DNA of 64,000 nucleotides from Enoplolaimus lenunculus (GCA_030248215.1 JASANG010004085.1:95083-159082), one strand, 5' to 3'. Positions 1-13,189 are shown, counted from the first letter of the stretch. The notes: generated by a model from the letters alone, not told the origin. Made by a program: numbers and translations.

Positions 1-694
1 AATTTTAAACTAAACTTTTGACTAAAATTTATGCCACAATGAAACTACATATACTCTTAGCAGATTTTTGCCGAAGGCAAACCCACAAGTTTGTGGCCAG
101 CGAGCGAACATGGTGATGCTGTTTTTACACATCTGACACTTTATAGTCTGTATTCTATGCTTGTCATGTTGTGCAGAATATTGAGATATAGCTACTAAAA
201 CAGCAACATGATTCCATTAGTATCATTTTGGCACCATATTTAGAATTATGTGTTTGCTTTGTTGAAGCTAGACAACCAGGACATGTTCTTCAATTTTTCA
301 GTTTTTTCGTTTTTTCCGTAAAACGACAGAAAACCGTGTTTTTCCCGCCGCTTCGACTTTCCAGAAAAAAACCAACACTGCTTGTACTGCACTGTTGCAC
401 AAATTTTTCTTTGCGAATACGGCGACCAGTTTTTCAAGTGCATGTTATACTAAAACACAACTAATTCATATCTGCCCCGGTTTCTGGTATCCATAGCTCA
501 AATTATCCCAATATAAAAAATAGCATATACATATCTGTGTATTTACATTTTACTCTATATCGTCAGGTGTTTCGTGCCATTAAGTGCTCGATACTATTTC
601 CGATTTCGTTCATTCTACACAATCATAAGCCTTGCTAGTTTGAAGCTCGTCGCAGCAATTTTAAATATCAGATTACTACATTTTGCTTGTCCAA

Positions 695-898
695 TGTAAA
701 AAACGCTTTTTGCGTTTTAAAAAATGCGTTTGTGTTGATGGTAAAATAGCATTTTAAGCAAATCAAAAAAGTATAACGTAATTTCGTTTCGCCACACTTT
801 CAGTTCATTTCAAAGTTTCTCCTCTTTCAAAAGAAATGAGTTGAAACATGGTATTTGAAACGCAAACAGTGTTTTAAACGGCGTTTTTGTTTTTTACA
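695..898. mobile_element. Short TIR element (MITE-like)
   Basis: The two ends are inverted copies: TGTAAAAAACGC reads inward on the left and its complement closes the right side, followed inward by related GCGTTTTAAA and GTTTGCG blocks. The 204-bp span has no coding capacity. This fits a miniature inverted-repeat element; the superfamily is not identifiable and no target duplication is clear. Confidence 0.5.
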
Positions 899-1100
899 CG
901 ATTTGTAAGTATAGAATATTCGTCGATTGATTATAAAGTGCTGATATCCTTTACTTTTGGATTTCCAATGATATTGCTAAGTACTGACAATGTTTAGTTT
1001 AAACACCAACTAGCTGATATTAACTTTAATATCCAGTTTTTGTTGTGTTTCGGAAGCAATTGCCTGCTCATCACATTTGACTTCCCTTCACGCAATAACG

Positions 1101-2395
1101 ATGACATCAATTCGAATCCTTGGCATCACCAATAACTACGAACCATATTGGAAAACGCAATCGGCACGAAACGATTGCAGACTTCGCAAACGGGAATGCG
1201 TAACGACTGGAAGACAGGGGTATAACCAAGGGTCAATTTCGGGACAAATTTGCAATCTATTGCTGCTAAAAACAGCAAATATTACACTTGTCGAGTTGCC
1301 ATTTGAGCAAGCGAAGAATTTTACTGTATACGTGAACAGTTCCGTTGAACACAACGTTCACTTCAGTGCAATCCCATACTGTGTGTTGCCGAAACGGTTT
1401 CAGAACAGCCAGGTCAACTTTTTGTTTCCATTAGTTTCGTTTGAAAATCAAGTGATTATACAAACGCCGAAGCATCCAATTCATCCATTTGGTCCGTTCA
1501 CTGTTCTTCAGCCAAGTGTATTCTGCGTAGGTGTATTTTTCAGCTTTCTTTACGGTGCATATTTTTGGTTCCGGCTCACAAAGTTGAAATAGTATCATAG
1601 TTTGGTTAGCGGTTCCAATCACAATAGACCAGTAAACAATGTAAGCTTCTTGCGTTTTTGGTACATGATTCATTTTGAAACTCGAGCACTGTTATAGTAC
1701 GTAAAAAATCACAGCTGCTTGTCAAAAGTATCTAAATGTACACTAGTCAGTTGTTCGATCGCATTTACATTTAGTGCTAAAACCGTGCAAATATTATATA
1801 CGAAAGTATTTTTCATACAGCTCAGCCGTCCCCTCTCCCAGTATTATTATTTGCACCACAAGTCACAGCTGTTACCGTTATTACGGAATACGACTTAATT
1901 CATTTCAACAAGGATTGGTTTGGATTTAAGGCAATATCTTCACAACAAACGAACGCGTATCTAAATGGAAAAACTGAAGTAATGACACGTGGTCGCATTG
2001 TTCAAAGGTTTCGCCTATCACGTTTTCACAAAAACCAGTATCTTTTGCCTGGACTAGATTACACCGAAGCCTTATACATACAAAGTCATGCACCATTTTT
2101 TAATGTTAAATATTTTGACGGCGCTGGCTACTGTAAGCACGGTTTACAAACGTTCTTCGGAATTGAACCAAAGTTTCAACGATTAGCTGAAATGATTACC
2201 AGAGCTTTAGTCGAAAATGGTCTTTACAGCGAGTTTGTAGCTCGTGCATTGCCAGTCAAATATAATCTTCATGTGTTTCACTCAAAAATTACACTCGTGA
2301 TGCGAGCATTAAAACGCAATTTCCGCATCAGTTCAATATTTTTAGGTGTGGGATTAGATTGTTTGTGCTGCGAAAAATTGTTACCACTGATATAG
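1101..2395 (+). CDS. Ionotropic receptor / iGluR-like gene, fragment or relic
   Basis: Two open blocks together resemble the ligand-binding and membrane part of an ionotropic glutamate receptor. Block 1 (1101-1592) starts like a lobe S1 (IRILGITNNYEPYW), continues to a segment resembling the 'R...vdFs.P' strand, and ends in a hydrophobic helix (PSVFCVGVFFSFLYGAYFWF) at the place of M1. Block 2 (open from about 1862, ending at the TAG-free stop 2393-2395) has an S2-like tail, with FQRLAEMITRALVENGLYSE matching the usual 'l...l.e.Gl...w' helix, then a final membrane helix near residues FRISSIFLGVGLDCLCCE. The frame of block 1 continues past an amber codon at 1590 to a donor-like GTACGTAA near 1693. 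I could not join the blocks in phase with a clear pore (M2/M3), so it may be decayed or have an unseen exon. The family call is inference from profile memory; no neighbour supports it. Confidence 0.4.
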
Positions 2396-2458
2396 GCATT
2401 CGCACAAAGTCAGATTTGCTAATACTCAATTGTACGACACCAGCGCAGATTTGAAATA

Positions 2459-2584
2459 CGGGCCCTGATTTTAAATGCAATCGTTGCCACATTAATTGTA
2501 AACACTGTGTATTTAATACTTTGTTATATTAAGTGCACAGTTTGCTATTAATTGCTCATAGTTTTGAAAACCAGGGGCCCCAGT
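2459..2584. repeat. Short inverted-repeat element
   Basis: GGGCCCTGATTTTAAA at the left is mirrored by GTTTTGAAAACCAGGGGCCC at the right with two or three mismatches. About 125 bp, noncoding; a small TIR element is the simplest reading. Confidence 0.35.
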
Positions 2585-3096
2585 GTTTAATATAATACAT
2601 TTCGGATTCCCTGTCATGGTCGAATCTAAAAGTTCTGCTGAGGGAGCCGTTCATTTAGGCTATTCTTGGAAAAGCGGCACCAAATGTGTATTTCTCTAGT
2701 TTTGAACTTTGGAAACAACTTTTTTTAATTTTGACTTGCGGAATCAGGTATAATTTGAACGTTATATGCATGCGTATATATAGCGATGTGTGCTGGACAG
2801 TCGTACTCGACATGAACACCGTTAATAAAATCCACACAAACGCACCGAGCGAGAAGCCAGACACAATTTTTGGATAAATTCCAACGCAGAATTTTTGCTT
2901 GCTTGCAGCACATCCGTTTGGAAGAAAACCTATACCTACGTCCCGCGCAGCCCGCCACAGCCGAGGAAGAACAATAAAGAAAATCTCGCAGGCGAAGCAA
3001 GCTAGAAGCCTGATGCAATTTTACTATTATATTTAGACTGAAATCATTACACTGCAAAAAATGGTGAGTTAAATTAACTCTCGGAAATAGGATTTT

Positions 3097-3216
3097 CTGA
3101 CTACACAAACTAAGTCAAAATTCGACTCCGCCAGAATCAAATTCGATTCACTAAATCGCTCAGTGAGTCGAATTTGACTCTGGCAAAGTCAAATTTGACT
3201 CCGTTTGTGTAATCAG
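3097..3216. repeat. Near-perfect 120-bp palindrome
   Basis: The whole stretch folds on itself: about 55 bp on each side pair with only a few mismatches around a centre near 3156. The arms contain repeated AGTCAAATTTGACT-like sub-palindromes, so several alternative hairpins are possible. It has no coding content. A foldback MITE is likely; the immediate left flank also has a small GAGTTAAATTAACTC palindrome related to the element at 21272-21515. Confidence 0.6.
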
Positions 3217-3562
3217 GAACCTGTGACCATGTCATCCCTTACATTAGTGTCGCATACCTTGTGCATCGCACGCAGTATTTGTCATTTACATTTTAACGAA
3301 TTTAAGTAATTTCAAAAAATTTGTTGGAATAACTCTACGTTTAGAGCTGTCTTAAAATTTATTATCAGCACAAAAACGCTTATGGTACTTTCTGCTGGGA
3401 AGGGTTATGGACAAAAACTAAATTTTTTCATGATGAAAATAGACAAACTGTAAGTTAACACTCACACGTCACCATAGCATCTTAAAGCATTTGTGAATTG
3501 TTTGATAAAAATCGTTTACTATAGATTTTACATGTTACCAATGTATTTTTTATTTTATAGTA

Positions 3563-3986
3563 CTGTAGTGACCCGAATAAGAGGGTGGGCGGGGTCCATG
3601 TTTTGAGTCCCAATCAATAGGAGTCCGTATCGGTAATAAGATTCCGTAAGCGGATAGAGTTGCTAAACCGTGATTAGACTCTATAAATATCAATCATCCT
3701 TAATTGTAGAGCATAAATGGCTCCAGGACCAAATATAACGATGAGTTCGAAACTTTTAAGCGTACTTACGTTTTGAAAGTACATTCCTTCTACCAACAAA
3801 AATGCTGATGAAGGTCAGTCCTGCCCGAAAGAGAATAACATAAGAGATGGTGGGTGTTAGGTCTTCGAACAAAAGGCGGTGGAGTGCGGTTTAAAAATAA
3901 ACAACAGTCCGTACCCGAATAACAGGGTGGTATCTTCTGGAGAGGCCAAATAAATATCAGTCCCCCTCTTATTCTGGTCACTACAG
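3563..3986 (-). mobile_element. Family A TIR element, copy 1 (TA target)
   Basis: Begins CTGTAGTGACCCGAATAAGA and ends with its inverted complement (one or two changes), directly flanked on both sides by TA. The interior shares short blocks such as 'ACGGACTG-TTATTTATTTTTAA' (in reverse) with the copies at 5663, 17343, 32939 and 40085. No transposase is present. TA flanks and this size fit a non-autonomous Tc1/mariner-like element; the superfamily is inferred. It lies in reverse orientation relative to the other copies. Confidence 0.75.
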
Positions 3987-4862
3987 TATGCGTTTTAAAT
4001 TACGGCAAAGGTTGGTATAGAATTGCCAAGCAAGTTAACAATAACAAGCGGTCTTGTTATGCAGATTGCAGGGTATAACTTAGTATGTATGTATCAGTAT
4101 ATAATGGTGCAAACGGAAATCTGCCTCTGGCTCTAGCAGATACTGTAGCTCCAGCGTAGATAGCATTGTAGTCACAGGCATGTAGCTACAGAGATGGCGA
4201 AGAGGGCACTGTGACTGCTGTGTAAACACCTTAGCCACCGTTGAAAATGTTTTCAACTGCATTGAATAATTCCTGTATTAGAAAAATTTTCGTTCCTTCC
4301 GCTGCAAATCTTATTGCAATCCATACTAGGAACTCCTGGTGACGTGACAATGTAGCCTGATGCTTCGGCACCTATAGATTAAAATTTTTTCCAAAAGACA
4401 CTTTTACAACAATCTTGACTGTATCCTACCGGCCACTTTTGGCAAAGCACTGGATTTGGCGTGGCATATTTGCATTTATTATGTATTGAAACCTAAAAAT
4501 GTTCTAAAATTTGTATTATAACAAAAGAAGTTTTGGTCGGTATCAGATGGATGGGTTTGTGCAATAACAAGTGCGCCAATTCCGTGCCGATTACAATTGA
4601 AGTTGTCTTTCTTTACTGTATATATGAATACACAAACAAATATTTTTGTCTGATATTCGCAGCAAAACTAAGATATATAATGTCATAAATTAATCAAGCA
4701 CAGTTTTCAACTCCTGAAACTTTAGAAATAAAAAAAGAGAGTAAAATACGTCTGCTTGAAAATCATATCATTAGCTGACAAAAAATATTATTTACATATC
4801 TTGAAACCATATTGATCCAATTGACAAAATTTCCCGCTTTAGCTACATTATAATTAAGCAAC

Positions 4863-5258
4863 CGGGGCGTAAACGGATAGTAAAAATAACAGAAACGGAT
4901 AGTGATCAAAAATAACGGAACCGGAAACGGAAACGGATATTATAAAATTTTTAAAAACGTTTTATTTTACTGACAACACAATTGAGGGTGCACATTTACA
5001 CCGGTTTGTCAAAAAATTTTAAAGAAAAAATGGCGGATCGATCGAAATTTTTAAGATTTTGGATGAATTTTGTAATTTTCATTTCATCTCGAACAATTGC
5101 AACATATCTTTAACAAAAAATTGGTAGATATATACGTGATTTATAACTAATTTTGAACGTAAAAAGAGCTAAATTTCCGTTATTTCTATAACGAAAACGG
5201 AAACCTAAACGAACACCGATTTTTACCGGAAACGGAAACGAATATCAGGTTACACCCT
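4863..5258. mobile_element. Family C inverted-repeat element (ACGGAAACGG-rich ends)
   Basis: The left part holds repeated 'GGAAACGGAAACGGATA' blocks and the right end repeats ACCGGAAACGGAAACGAATA. The same end sequence recurs in inverted form at 24640-24700 and 25672-25710. Exact borders are unclear because the ends are themselves short tandem repeats of ACGGAA. Noncoding. Confidence 0.45.
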
Positions 5259-5662
5259 GAAGGCAACCTTTTTGTAATACGTAAATACAGTATATATTAC
5301 GTATTTTCTTGATCACTTGTCCATATAAGTACCAATCATTACCATATACTTCCAACCTGATAAACGTCATAGTCATGGCCAAATATATATTTCCAGTTAT
5401 AAATAATATTGCTGAAATGCAACTACTTCAACTAAAACAGCTTGCAACATCTGAACACAGAAACATTTGTCCACATGGCATGAATTCATATTAATATTTA
5501 CAGCATACAGTGTGCACTGATTGAATTTTAATCACCTTCATTTGATTCGTCAGCTGGTTCAGGTTTCTCTGAAACAAACAATTTTACGCAATATTTTAGT
5601 TGAAAAATCGTAATCGGCACAACATGGTACAAACTTAAAGCGATAACATAGTGACCCACTTA

Positions 5663-6079
5663 CTGTAGTGACCAGAATAGGGGGACTCGTGATTCTTTTG
5701 CCTCTCCAGAGGGTGCTTCCTATTATTCGGATACGGACAATTATTTATTTTTAATTCAACTCATTTCAGGTGGACCCAACTTCATTCCATTTTATATTCC
5801 TTGTTCTGGGAAGAATTGAGTCGCTGCGAAGCATTTTTGCTGATCGCCGTATCCGATAACCTTTCTTTGTGGATTTAATAAAGTTCATGCGAATTGTTAA
5901 GCGTCTGTTACTTATTGAGCAGCTAAGCGATTCTTCAGCTTTGGTTTCTTATACGGTTTCTAATCAGAACCTATAAACTCAATCCAATAATGGACTCTTG
6001 TTAGAGACACAGACTCCAATTGGTTGGACACAATATAGTGGCTCATCTAATTACCCCTGTCTTATTCGGGTCACTACAG
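5663..6079 (+). mobile_element. Family A TIR element, copy 2
   Basis: 417 bp between TA dinucleotides, with the family TIR at both ends (left CTGTAGTGACCAGAATAG, right its complement with the canonical GGGTCACTACAG). The interior is the most diverged of the five full copies, suggesting an older insertion. Confidence 0.7.
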
Positions 6080-6965
6080 TAATTGATGTGATACCCCTGT
6101 TCAGTCGCCGCTCTATATATTATTCACCTTTAACAGTCAACCTCAAATTCAGTATTAACAACAGTGTGTTGGTCTCACTAACATTTTCTGAAATATTTCA
6201 GCTAAAAAATTTTCTATGTGTCAACGTTGAGCGAATTTTTTTTTACTACCAGAACGTTCATAACAATACGTATTCGACACATAATTAAACGAAATACGTT
6301 TTGCACAGTATGGCGGCGCTTTTTGCACGAAAATTTCGTAAGGAATAGAAACAGCTCATGAATCGATGAAATCACGAAGAAATAGGTAATTTCCGTAAAA
6401 CAACGAAGATGACAACAAATTGGTTGAGTCATTAAATTTAAATGTTTTCAACAACACTTCATAGCAGTTCAAACGGAATATGTCTGAAAACCCTACATTT
6501 ATCGTCCTAATGAAAGTAGGTGTGATTTGCCAGTCTTTACATTCGCTGCAATTTTGTAAGTTGTTAAAAATCAATACTCTTGCTATTGTCTGCTTAAAAG
6601 TACATAAATATGTTGACGAACATTTAATGTGCTTAATTTAAGAGAAAATTTGACATTTCAATCCAGTTAGTGGTTTTCATGCTACGAACAAAAATTGCTA
6701 ACATGCTGCTTTCATTACATGCAAATCGGTAATTTTTAAGCTGTTTTTTGCGTAATTTGACCATTTTAAATGGGTAAATGCTGTTGAAAATGCATTCAGC
6801 TCGTGTAACAGACTGGCACTGAAATAATATTTTTATCCAAAGTCGTGGTTTTGTTTTTTCACAAACTATCTTCTTACACGTGTGCTAATTTCTGCTTCTG
6901 GGGGTCGATTTTACAAGCCAGAAAGCAGTGTTCAAAAAAGATATGATAAGTCAAGCGGCTCCTGT

Positions 6966-7094
6966 TACTTTTAGGGGCGTCCAGGTTTTTGGCGGGTCTG
7001 TAAATGAGTATGATTAGATACTAGATTACATTTTTGCTTATGCTTAGGCTTAGGAATACGCTAAACCTACTGTTACGCAACTAAAAGTAACATT
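6966..7094. repeat. Short inverted-repeat element carrying a TTAGGC tract
   Basis: TGTTACTTTTAG at the left end is mirrored by CTAAAAGTAACA at the right. Inside is GCTTATGCTTAGGCTTAGGA, two and a half units of TTAGGC. A related TGTTACTTTC motif next to GGCGTC occurs at 11183 and, inverted, at 22650, so this is probably a dispersed family. Confidence 0.4.
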
Positions 7095-7104
7095 GCCCGG
7101 TTAA

Positions 7105-8001
7105 GCTATGTTTTATTTTATATGTATGTTATTAGGATTTCTAGTCGGCATGAACAGTTTTTGCAAATTTGAGGCACATCCAGTCAGTCATTGCTTGTTT
7201 TGCCGCCCCCAAGATAATTTTTCTGGATTCCGTATGGAATGTTTAAAAACCGAAACCGGCAGGCATTTAACCGCAGAATTCGGCAGCAAAAGGGACCTGA
7301 CCTTGCTAAATAAATCTTCGTACCTCCGCTTTTTATATATACCTCGCTATATGAAAATTATCAAAACCTTGCTCTCTCTCAAAACGTTTTGTCCTGTCTA
7401 ACACATTCGGTTGAATACAATCATGTTTCTGGGATAATTTCAGAGATTAAACAATGTCAACTTGTAATTTTACCGAACAATAATAAAATAATTCGCTAAC
7501 ATTGCCAACTACTGCATGCAAAATAAAGTAAACACCCGGAAAATTATATTTTTGGCTGTATTTTTAAATGGCACAGGTTTCAATTTTTCAAACCAAATAT
7601 TACACGGTAGGGTACAATCAATAGACTAGAGCGGTCTGTGAAATTAGCAAATTGCATTCCACATTTTAGCAGGTTTATAAAAAAGGTAGTAATGCAATGT
7701 GTGTCATTATAAATGTACAGCAAAGATTGTGAGTCCGACAAAATGCAATTTTCAACGTACATATGTTTAAAAACTGTGAACGTGGCTTTTATTGTTAAAA
7801 TTGGTTATATATACTTTAACTTAAATGGGACATTTTGTTTGTTATTCAAAAGGAGATATATTAAAAACGGCTCTTGTACACTTCCCCCACATTTAAAGTT
7901 AAGACTTAGCCTTTTTTTAAGCTTAGATAAGCCTTGTCCTCAACTATAGCCGAAACCTGCGGGTCGGAAGAGCACAAGAGTTAACAAACTACAACTCACT
8001 A
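7105..8001. other. No gene seen
   Basis: AT-rich sequence between a short repeat and the 3' end of the innexin gene. The small open frames here have no recognisable domain, no splice partners and lie among stop-rich sequence; part of the right end probably contains the innexin 3' UTR. Confidence 0.5.
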
Positions 8002-10650
8002 TCATGTGTCTAACTTTGTATATGACGGTACTGCACTCGACCGTGGAGTAGGTGGTGATAAACTAAACGACGTTGTTGCAATATCACTAGCTGTTAACCT
8101 ACGCGGTCCTATAAATGACACCGCATGCGGATGCAAACCTGCACTTGCGACATTTGCCAGTTGAGAAGGTTCTTTGCTCAGAACACCTGGCAGTTTTGAT
8201 ACGAGCAACTTTGACGGTTTATAAAGCACCGATAGAGGATTGATTGTTACTGATTTCGGGGCGCCAGGGCTTGACGATGCTGTTAGCGGATCAGTACTTG
8301 CTGCTTCAGATCCAGAAATGGGAGATTTCGACGAGATGCCACCGATCGTCGCACCTCGAGGTAAATCTTCATAACGAGGCGTTGGAATATCGACTCGTAT
8401 TGGCTGTGTAGCAGTCGCTGAATGTCTAACAGCGCCTGGTTTATGTTTAGCCCCAGCGGCTATTTGCTTATACAGCGGCCCGTTGGTGTTTGTTTCTTTG
8501 TCAGATTTTATTTTTGATGAGATTGATGGAATCGACGTTTGAGAGCCTGACTTGTCTGTCGGACCCCCGCCGCTACCATGATGAGGTGCCATAGGTCCTA
8601 AAAGACCACCGGCAGCGTACTTTTGCTTTGCGATCCCGCCGCGAATACCGCGAAACCGCAGCCACAGGGCAAATATTATTTCGTTACACATTACAGTTCC
8701 AGCGTGCGATGCAAGCATACGCAACACAAATACACCATCAGGCCGAAGGAATTTGAGCACAAAACGACGAATCATTTTGTCAGACTCGGGTGGCAGCTCA
8801 GTAAGCTCTAAGTGTCGATACACAAAACTAATCCGCATCCCTGGTACCGTAATCAGTAGAGCCCAATACAAAAAACTAAATAAATTAATAATGAACAACA
8901 GTAAAAACCAAAGCCAAAGGAATACAAATATTTTCTCAGTAAACATATTGATAACAAGTACACACTGAACAGTATGGCGATGTATATTGCCAAGCACACG
9001 AATTTCAAAATCGCACAGTGTAACGCGAGGGAATTTGCCAGAATTTTGCCATTCACGCCCGTTCAACATATCCCACAGGACGTGTGCGCCAAAAAACGGA
9101 TATTCGTCGGTTTCAAGGAATCGATTCAGTAGGAAAAATTGACCAAATACATTGCCGACGTACAACAGTTTAACCAGAATGTACAGTAGGCAAACAAAGG
9201 CGCCGTAAAATTTGCCGATTTTCACACAAGCCCATAAATAAATGGTTTTGTTTCGTGAACCAAATTCACGTTGATGCATGAGTGAATCGTCGATATGACG
9301 AGACAGAATGTCTATACTGCGGCTGCGGTTGTCTGGTTCGATGTTATGCTCGTCACAAGCCATCTGGAGCATTCCGTGAACGTTGATACCTGAAATAGCA
9401 CAACCAGCAAGATAACACAACGGACCCGTAGCCAGTTTGCAGACAGAGGGGTTTAGCCCCCTTAGAAAAATTTTGTCCTCGATTACAAATGTTTCGAACT
9501 CGCTTGTAAGTCATCGGAAACCCTTGAATGCTCTTTCTAAAAACCTTTTGTTCTTCTTTTAAGATGCGCTGACTTCGGGCCTGAGATGCAGGGTTTCGAT
9601 ATTATTAATTTGTGGCATTGATTGATCAACAAACAATTGATGGTGGTAAAATAGGCAAAAATATCAGTCGTAAAGAGACAGGGCTGACTATTAACACATC
9701 TAAAATGGTGAGGAGGTGTCGCTGACTCTACATATTAAACCAACCAAAAGTTTGCAACATTTAATGTGAAAATATTCGGCTTTTCTTTTGACTCCTGAGA
9801 GACCTACAGAAATAGGATTTTTCACAAGAATAGATCAAAATCTAACTTTTAGAGTTAAATTACCAATTTAGTTCGTGATGCCGTATGTGTTGCGGTTCGT
9901 TGTGCTCTGGTGTATTTACTGTGAAGTTGGGGATCAAGCCCATGTTATATAGGTTAACTGCGCAAGCTAGGTACAAAGATTTAAGCCGCCATCGACACCG
10001 CTTGAACGAATTTATCAATGATAATAATGAATGCATCAGTAAATCGATACAAATGCACGTTACAATGCGAGTTTGCATGTTTTACAGGATGTCCGAGTGT
10101 GATAAATGCAAAATACCCAGTGACAAAACGCCAGCGTTTTCAGAAATTTTAACATCTGTCACTCGTTGCAGCTATTCAAATAATTCAAATATAAGACCGT
10201 TGGAAGATAAAAGGCCCAGCATCAAAATTTACAAGATCTTCTCGTCTGTTCATATCATGAATACTATTTACCTGATTGCGTATTTAGCAATCGCCAAATA
10301 AGGCACGGCAAATAAAACAACAACGCTTGTATTGACAGTATAAACGGCACCCATTGATAATATCCAATCTGTTTACGCTCTCGATCTTCGTATTTCATCG
10401 GAATTAAATCTTGAAATGGTACCCAATACGTATTTTGTATCCAACAGTAATTTTCTGTATACTGTTCCATGGCTTTTGTGAACTGAGCTGGTACCCAACA
10501 CTCAATCGGATGACCAACGTATTGTTTTGCTGACACCAATATGGCAAATACGATAATAATCGTTGGTGAGTAATAGTAATTTATTCGGTCTATGAAATCA
10601 TCATCGATACGAGGTTCAAGGTTTTTCAGCGCAGCGGTCAAAAAATGCAT
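8002..10650 (-). CDS. Innexin (gap-junction channel protein), two coding exons
   Basis: Forms invertebrate gap junctions or hemichannels in the plasma membrane. Coding exons are 10650-10272 and 9389-8002; the intron (GT at 10271, TTTCAG before 9389) splits the glycine of the conserved 'SGIN' in phase 1 and the frame closes to 588 aa. The start was chosen at the ATG giving [20 protein letters not shown], the usual innexin N terminus; an open frame continues 65 codons upstream but does not look like innexin. Helix M1 lies near residues 28-46, the signature YYQWVPF at 97-103 with the M2 proline at 115, M3 near 187-211 and M4 near 279-306. Two cysteines stand in each extracellular loop (51, 69 and 252, 269), as expected. 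The tail (about 325-588) is long, Ser/Pro/Gly-rich and low complexity, longer than in many innexins. The 882-bp intron holds no visible gene. Which nematode or insect paralogue it matches cannot be told here. Confidence 0.95.
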
Positions 10651-11434
10651 ATTGAACGCTCCGAAGCCTCCGCCAATTAGGCGACCCCTGAACCGTTTAT
10701 GCCGACCCCGAGAGTGAAGCGTCCGAGTGGTACCACCAAGGCGTGCGCGACTGGACGAAGACCAAGTGGTGAACGGTCCACGGACAGCAAGTGGATAGTG
10801 TGGCGTCCAGCCAACGGATCGGCCGTAGTAGGCTGAAAATAACAAGGGTACGATTTCACTTAAACTAAATCTTTTATAACCAAACGTAACGTGCTAGACG
10901 ATTTTAGAGTCTAAAATCTAGCAGGTTATTCAACATACACTGTAACGCCTCATTAACATGGGCAAGTTTCTGCAACTAGAACTAGCTGCCGTAGTTTGCA
11001 AGTGCAAGCTGTTGTAGCAAGAACTCGTAGTTGCAAGTTTTATTAATGGAGTTTTTGAACAAAACTTGCAGCTGCAAATTCTTGCTTCGAAAATTTGCAC
11101 ATGAGAACGAGGCTCACAAGTGGCTTGGTTATGGTTTGTTCGGTATTGTCGTGCAATAGAAAATTCTAAGACCATGGCCCGTGTTACTTTCAGCGGCGTC
11201 CGGTTTTAACGGGAACAGCAAAATAGTGCCGAAGACCAACATTGGAACTCCTGTTTGTGCATTTATAAACCAAGGCTACTTTTGTCGTTGTTTATTGTTT
11301 TTATTAGTGGTTCAGTTAGCAGCGTTGTTTAATGCGTGGAAGTTGGAGGCAGCGGAAACCTCTCATCTTGCGTTGGGCCTTTTAATTGCAGAGGATGTGC
11401 GAGGACAATAGCCAATGATTAAAAACAATACAAA
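10651..11434. other. Upstream region of the innexin gene
   Basis: Contains the 5' leader candidate of the innexin gene (an open frame runs up to 10845) and, at 10960-11120, several TTGCAAG/CTTGCAA words in both orientations that can pair as small hairpins. No promoter element could be recognised with confidence. Confidence 0.35.
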
Positions 11435-11800
11435 GTAGCTGTCCCATTTTCCCGTTTGCCCTGCGAAAATATTGAGCTGCCAGTTTATCCGCATGCCCGA
11501 AACAGGTTTGTCTCATATTCGCGTTTTTCCAACAAATATACTGCTGTCTCATTTTGCTGTTTTCCTGTTTTCCAGGCGAAATGTATAGCTGTCCAATTTT
11601 TCGTTTTCCTAAATGCCCGAAACACGGCGGTCCTATTTTTTCGTTTCCCTCAAAACTGCGTAGCCGTGTAGTTTTCCAAGGTTTTACTCAGATATTTAGT
11701 TGTATCATTTTCCCGTTTTCAAAGCAAAAATTAGAAGCTGTCCCATTTTCTTGTTTGCAGAAAACAGTGCTCTGCGCAGTTTACTGTTTTCAATCAACCA
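11435..11800 (+). repeat. Degenerate tandem array, GCTGTCCCATTTTCCCG-type unit
   Basis: About eight diverged units of 35-50 bp, each with a variant of 'GTCCCATTTTC-GTTT', alternating with 'GCCCGAAAC' spacers. The array keeps open frames only because it is repetitive; it is not protein-coding. The core resembles the TIR tip of the element at 31263-31579 (GTCCCATTTTCCCGGGAC), a possible common source. Confidence 0.5.
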
Positions 11801-13181
11801 ATAATATTCAGGAGTCGAAAAATTAGTTGATTGCACTCCTGCATCTTGCTATACCACCAGAAAACGGGGCTCTCTTTAGACTAATATTGGCCAATACTTT
11901 GATATCAACTGACAGCTAATGAGTAGGTCTGTGAAACGCTAGTGGTATAAAATTTCTAGTGTTCACTTTCTGTCAACTTAGGCTGGTCTAGTCCGTTCCG
12001 TTTGGTCTGAGACCTCGAGGCTTGTGTTAAACGTTTGTTGATTGTGCAATAGTTCAGTTAAAACAGTGAAGAGCTTATTTTATTGAACAGTTCTTCATTT
12101 CTGTTTTGACTTTTAACAACAAAAGAATTATTTTACTGGTTAGAAAGAATTTTAGCGGCGAATGAAATCTTTGAATTTAATTTGAAAACCATACCCGATT
12201 TGAGAATGACAACGGGGGAAAATCAATTGCGTGTAGGCTGCTTATTAGAATAGGCTGTTGGCGTAACTCCCCATAGGGGATCATACTGATCATAGTGTCG
12301 CATAAATTAAGAGTTTTTGAAAAAATAGGTACAAAGAGTAAGAGACTCGAATTGAATATACGAATTTTTTGTCGCTTTCAACAGTGTTTTGTTTATGATA
12401 CCTAACTTCTTTTTATAAAAATTTGTCGAAAAAATCACAAATTTTTTTAGTAAACAGCAAAATACTTTCGCCTCCTCGTCCGCAAATTAGAAGAATTATA
12501 TTTCTCAAATTAAATATTGAGATGTGGTGCATAAAGGCCTTTCAAACTTTTGTTTTCGACACCTATAGTTATACATACAAATGCTATATATAAGTCTTAT
12601 AGCTTAGAAAATGGTGAATCTAATGCCACTAATATAAGCAATAACGAATGTTTCTAATATGTGACGAGCATATCCTGTTGGCATGTCGAGTGAATCCTAG
12701 TATTATAGATGGCAAAATGAAAATTGACGGGATATTTTACCAAATTATTTCAGTATAATGTGAAATGTTGTCGTATGGCACAACACAGCAGTGTCCGGCG
12801 GCACGCCTCTGGTGTACCGCAACTATATAAACAGAAGTGGCTAGATTGTTGATATCTTAGCCTTTTAGTGCATATCATAGTTCAATTTTTGGTATGCAAA
12901 TAAAACTTACTTATTGGATTAAATATGTGCTTCGAGCAACGAAATATCACTGAACGTTTAGCCTGCTGTAGATGAACTGTCAGGTTCAATTCAGTAACAG
13001 CTTATTAATGCAAATCTTAGCATAAACATATCTTATCTTGTGGCTGTAGATGTGAAACTCTCGTTAGTTGTTCATCCACTTGCTTGTAACTATCTTACTT
13101 AATGGATGACATATTCTACTGGTAGAGTAATCATTTTTTGGGAACGATTTTGAAACTATGCGGTCTGTATAACACAATTAC
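11801..13181. other. No gene seen
   Basis: AT-rich stretch without a supported exon, RNA gene or clear TIR element on either strand. Confidence 0.45.
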
Positions 13182-13189
13182 ATGTGTTA

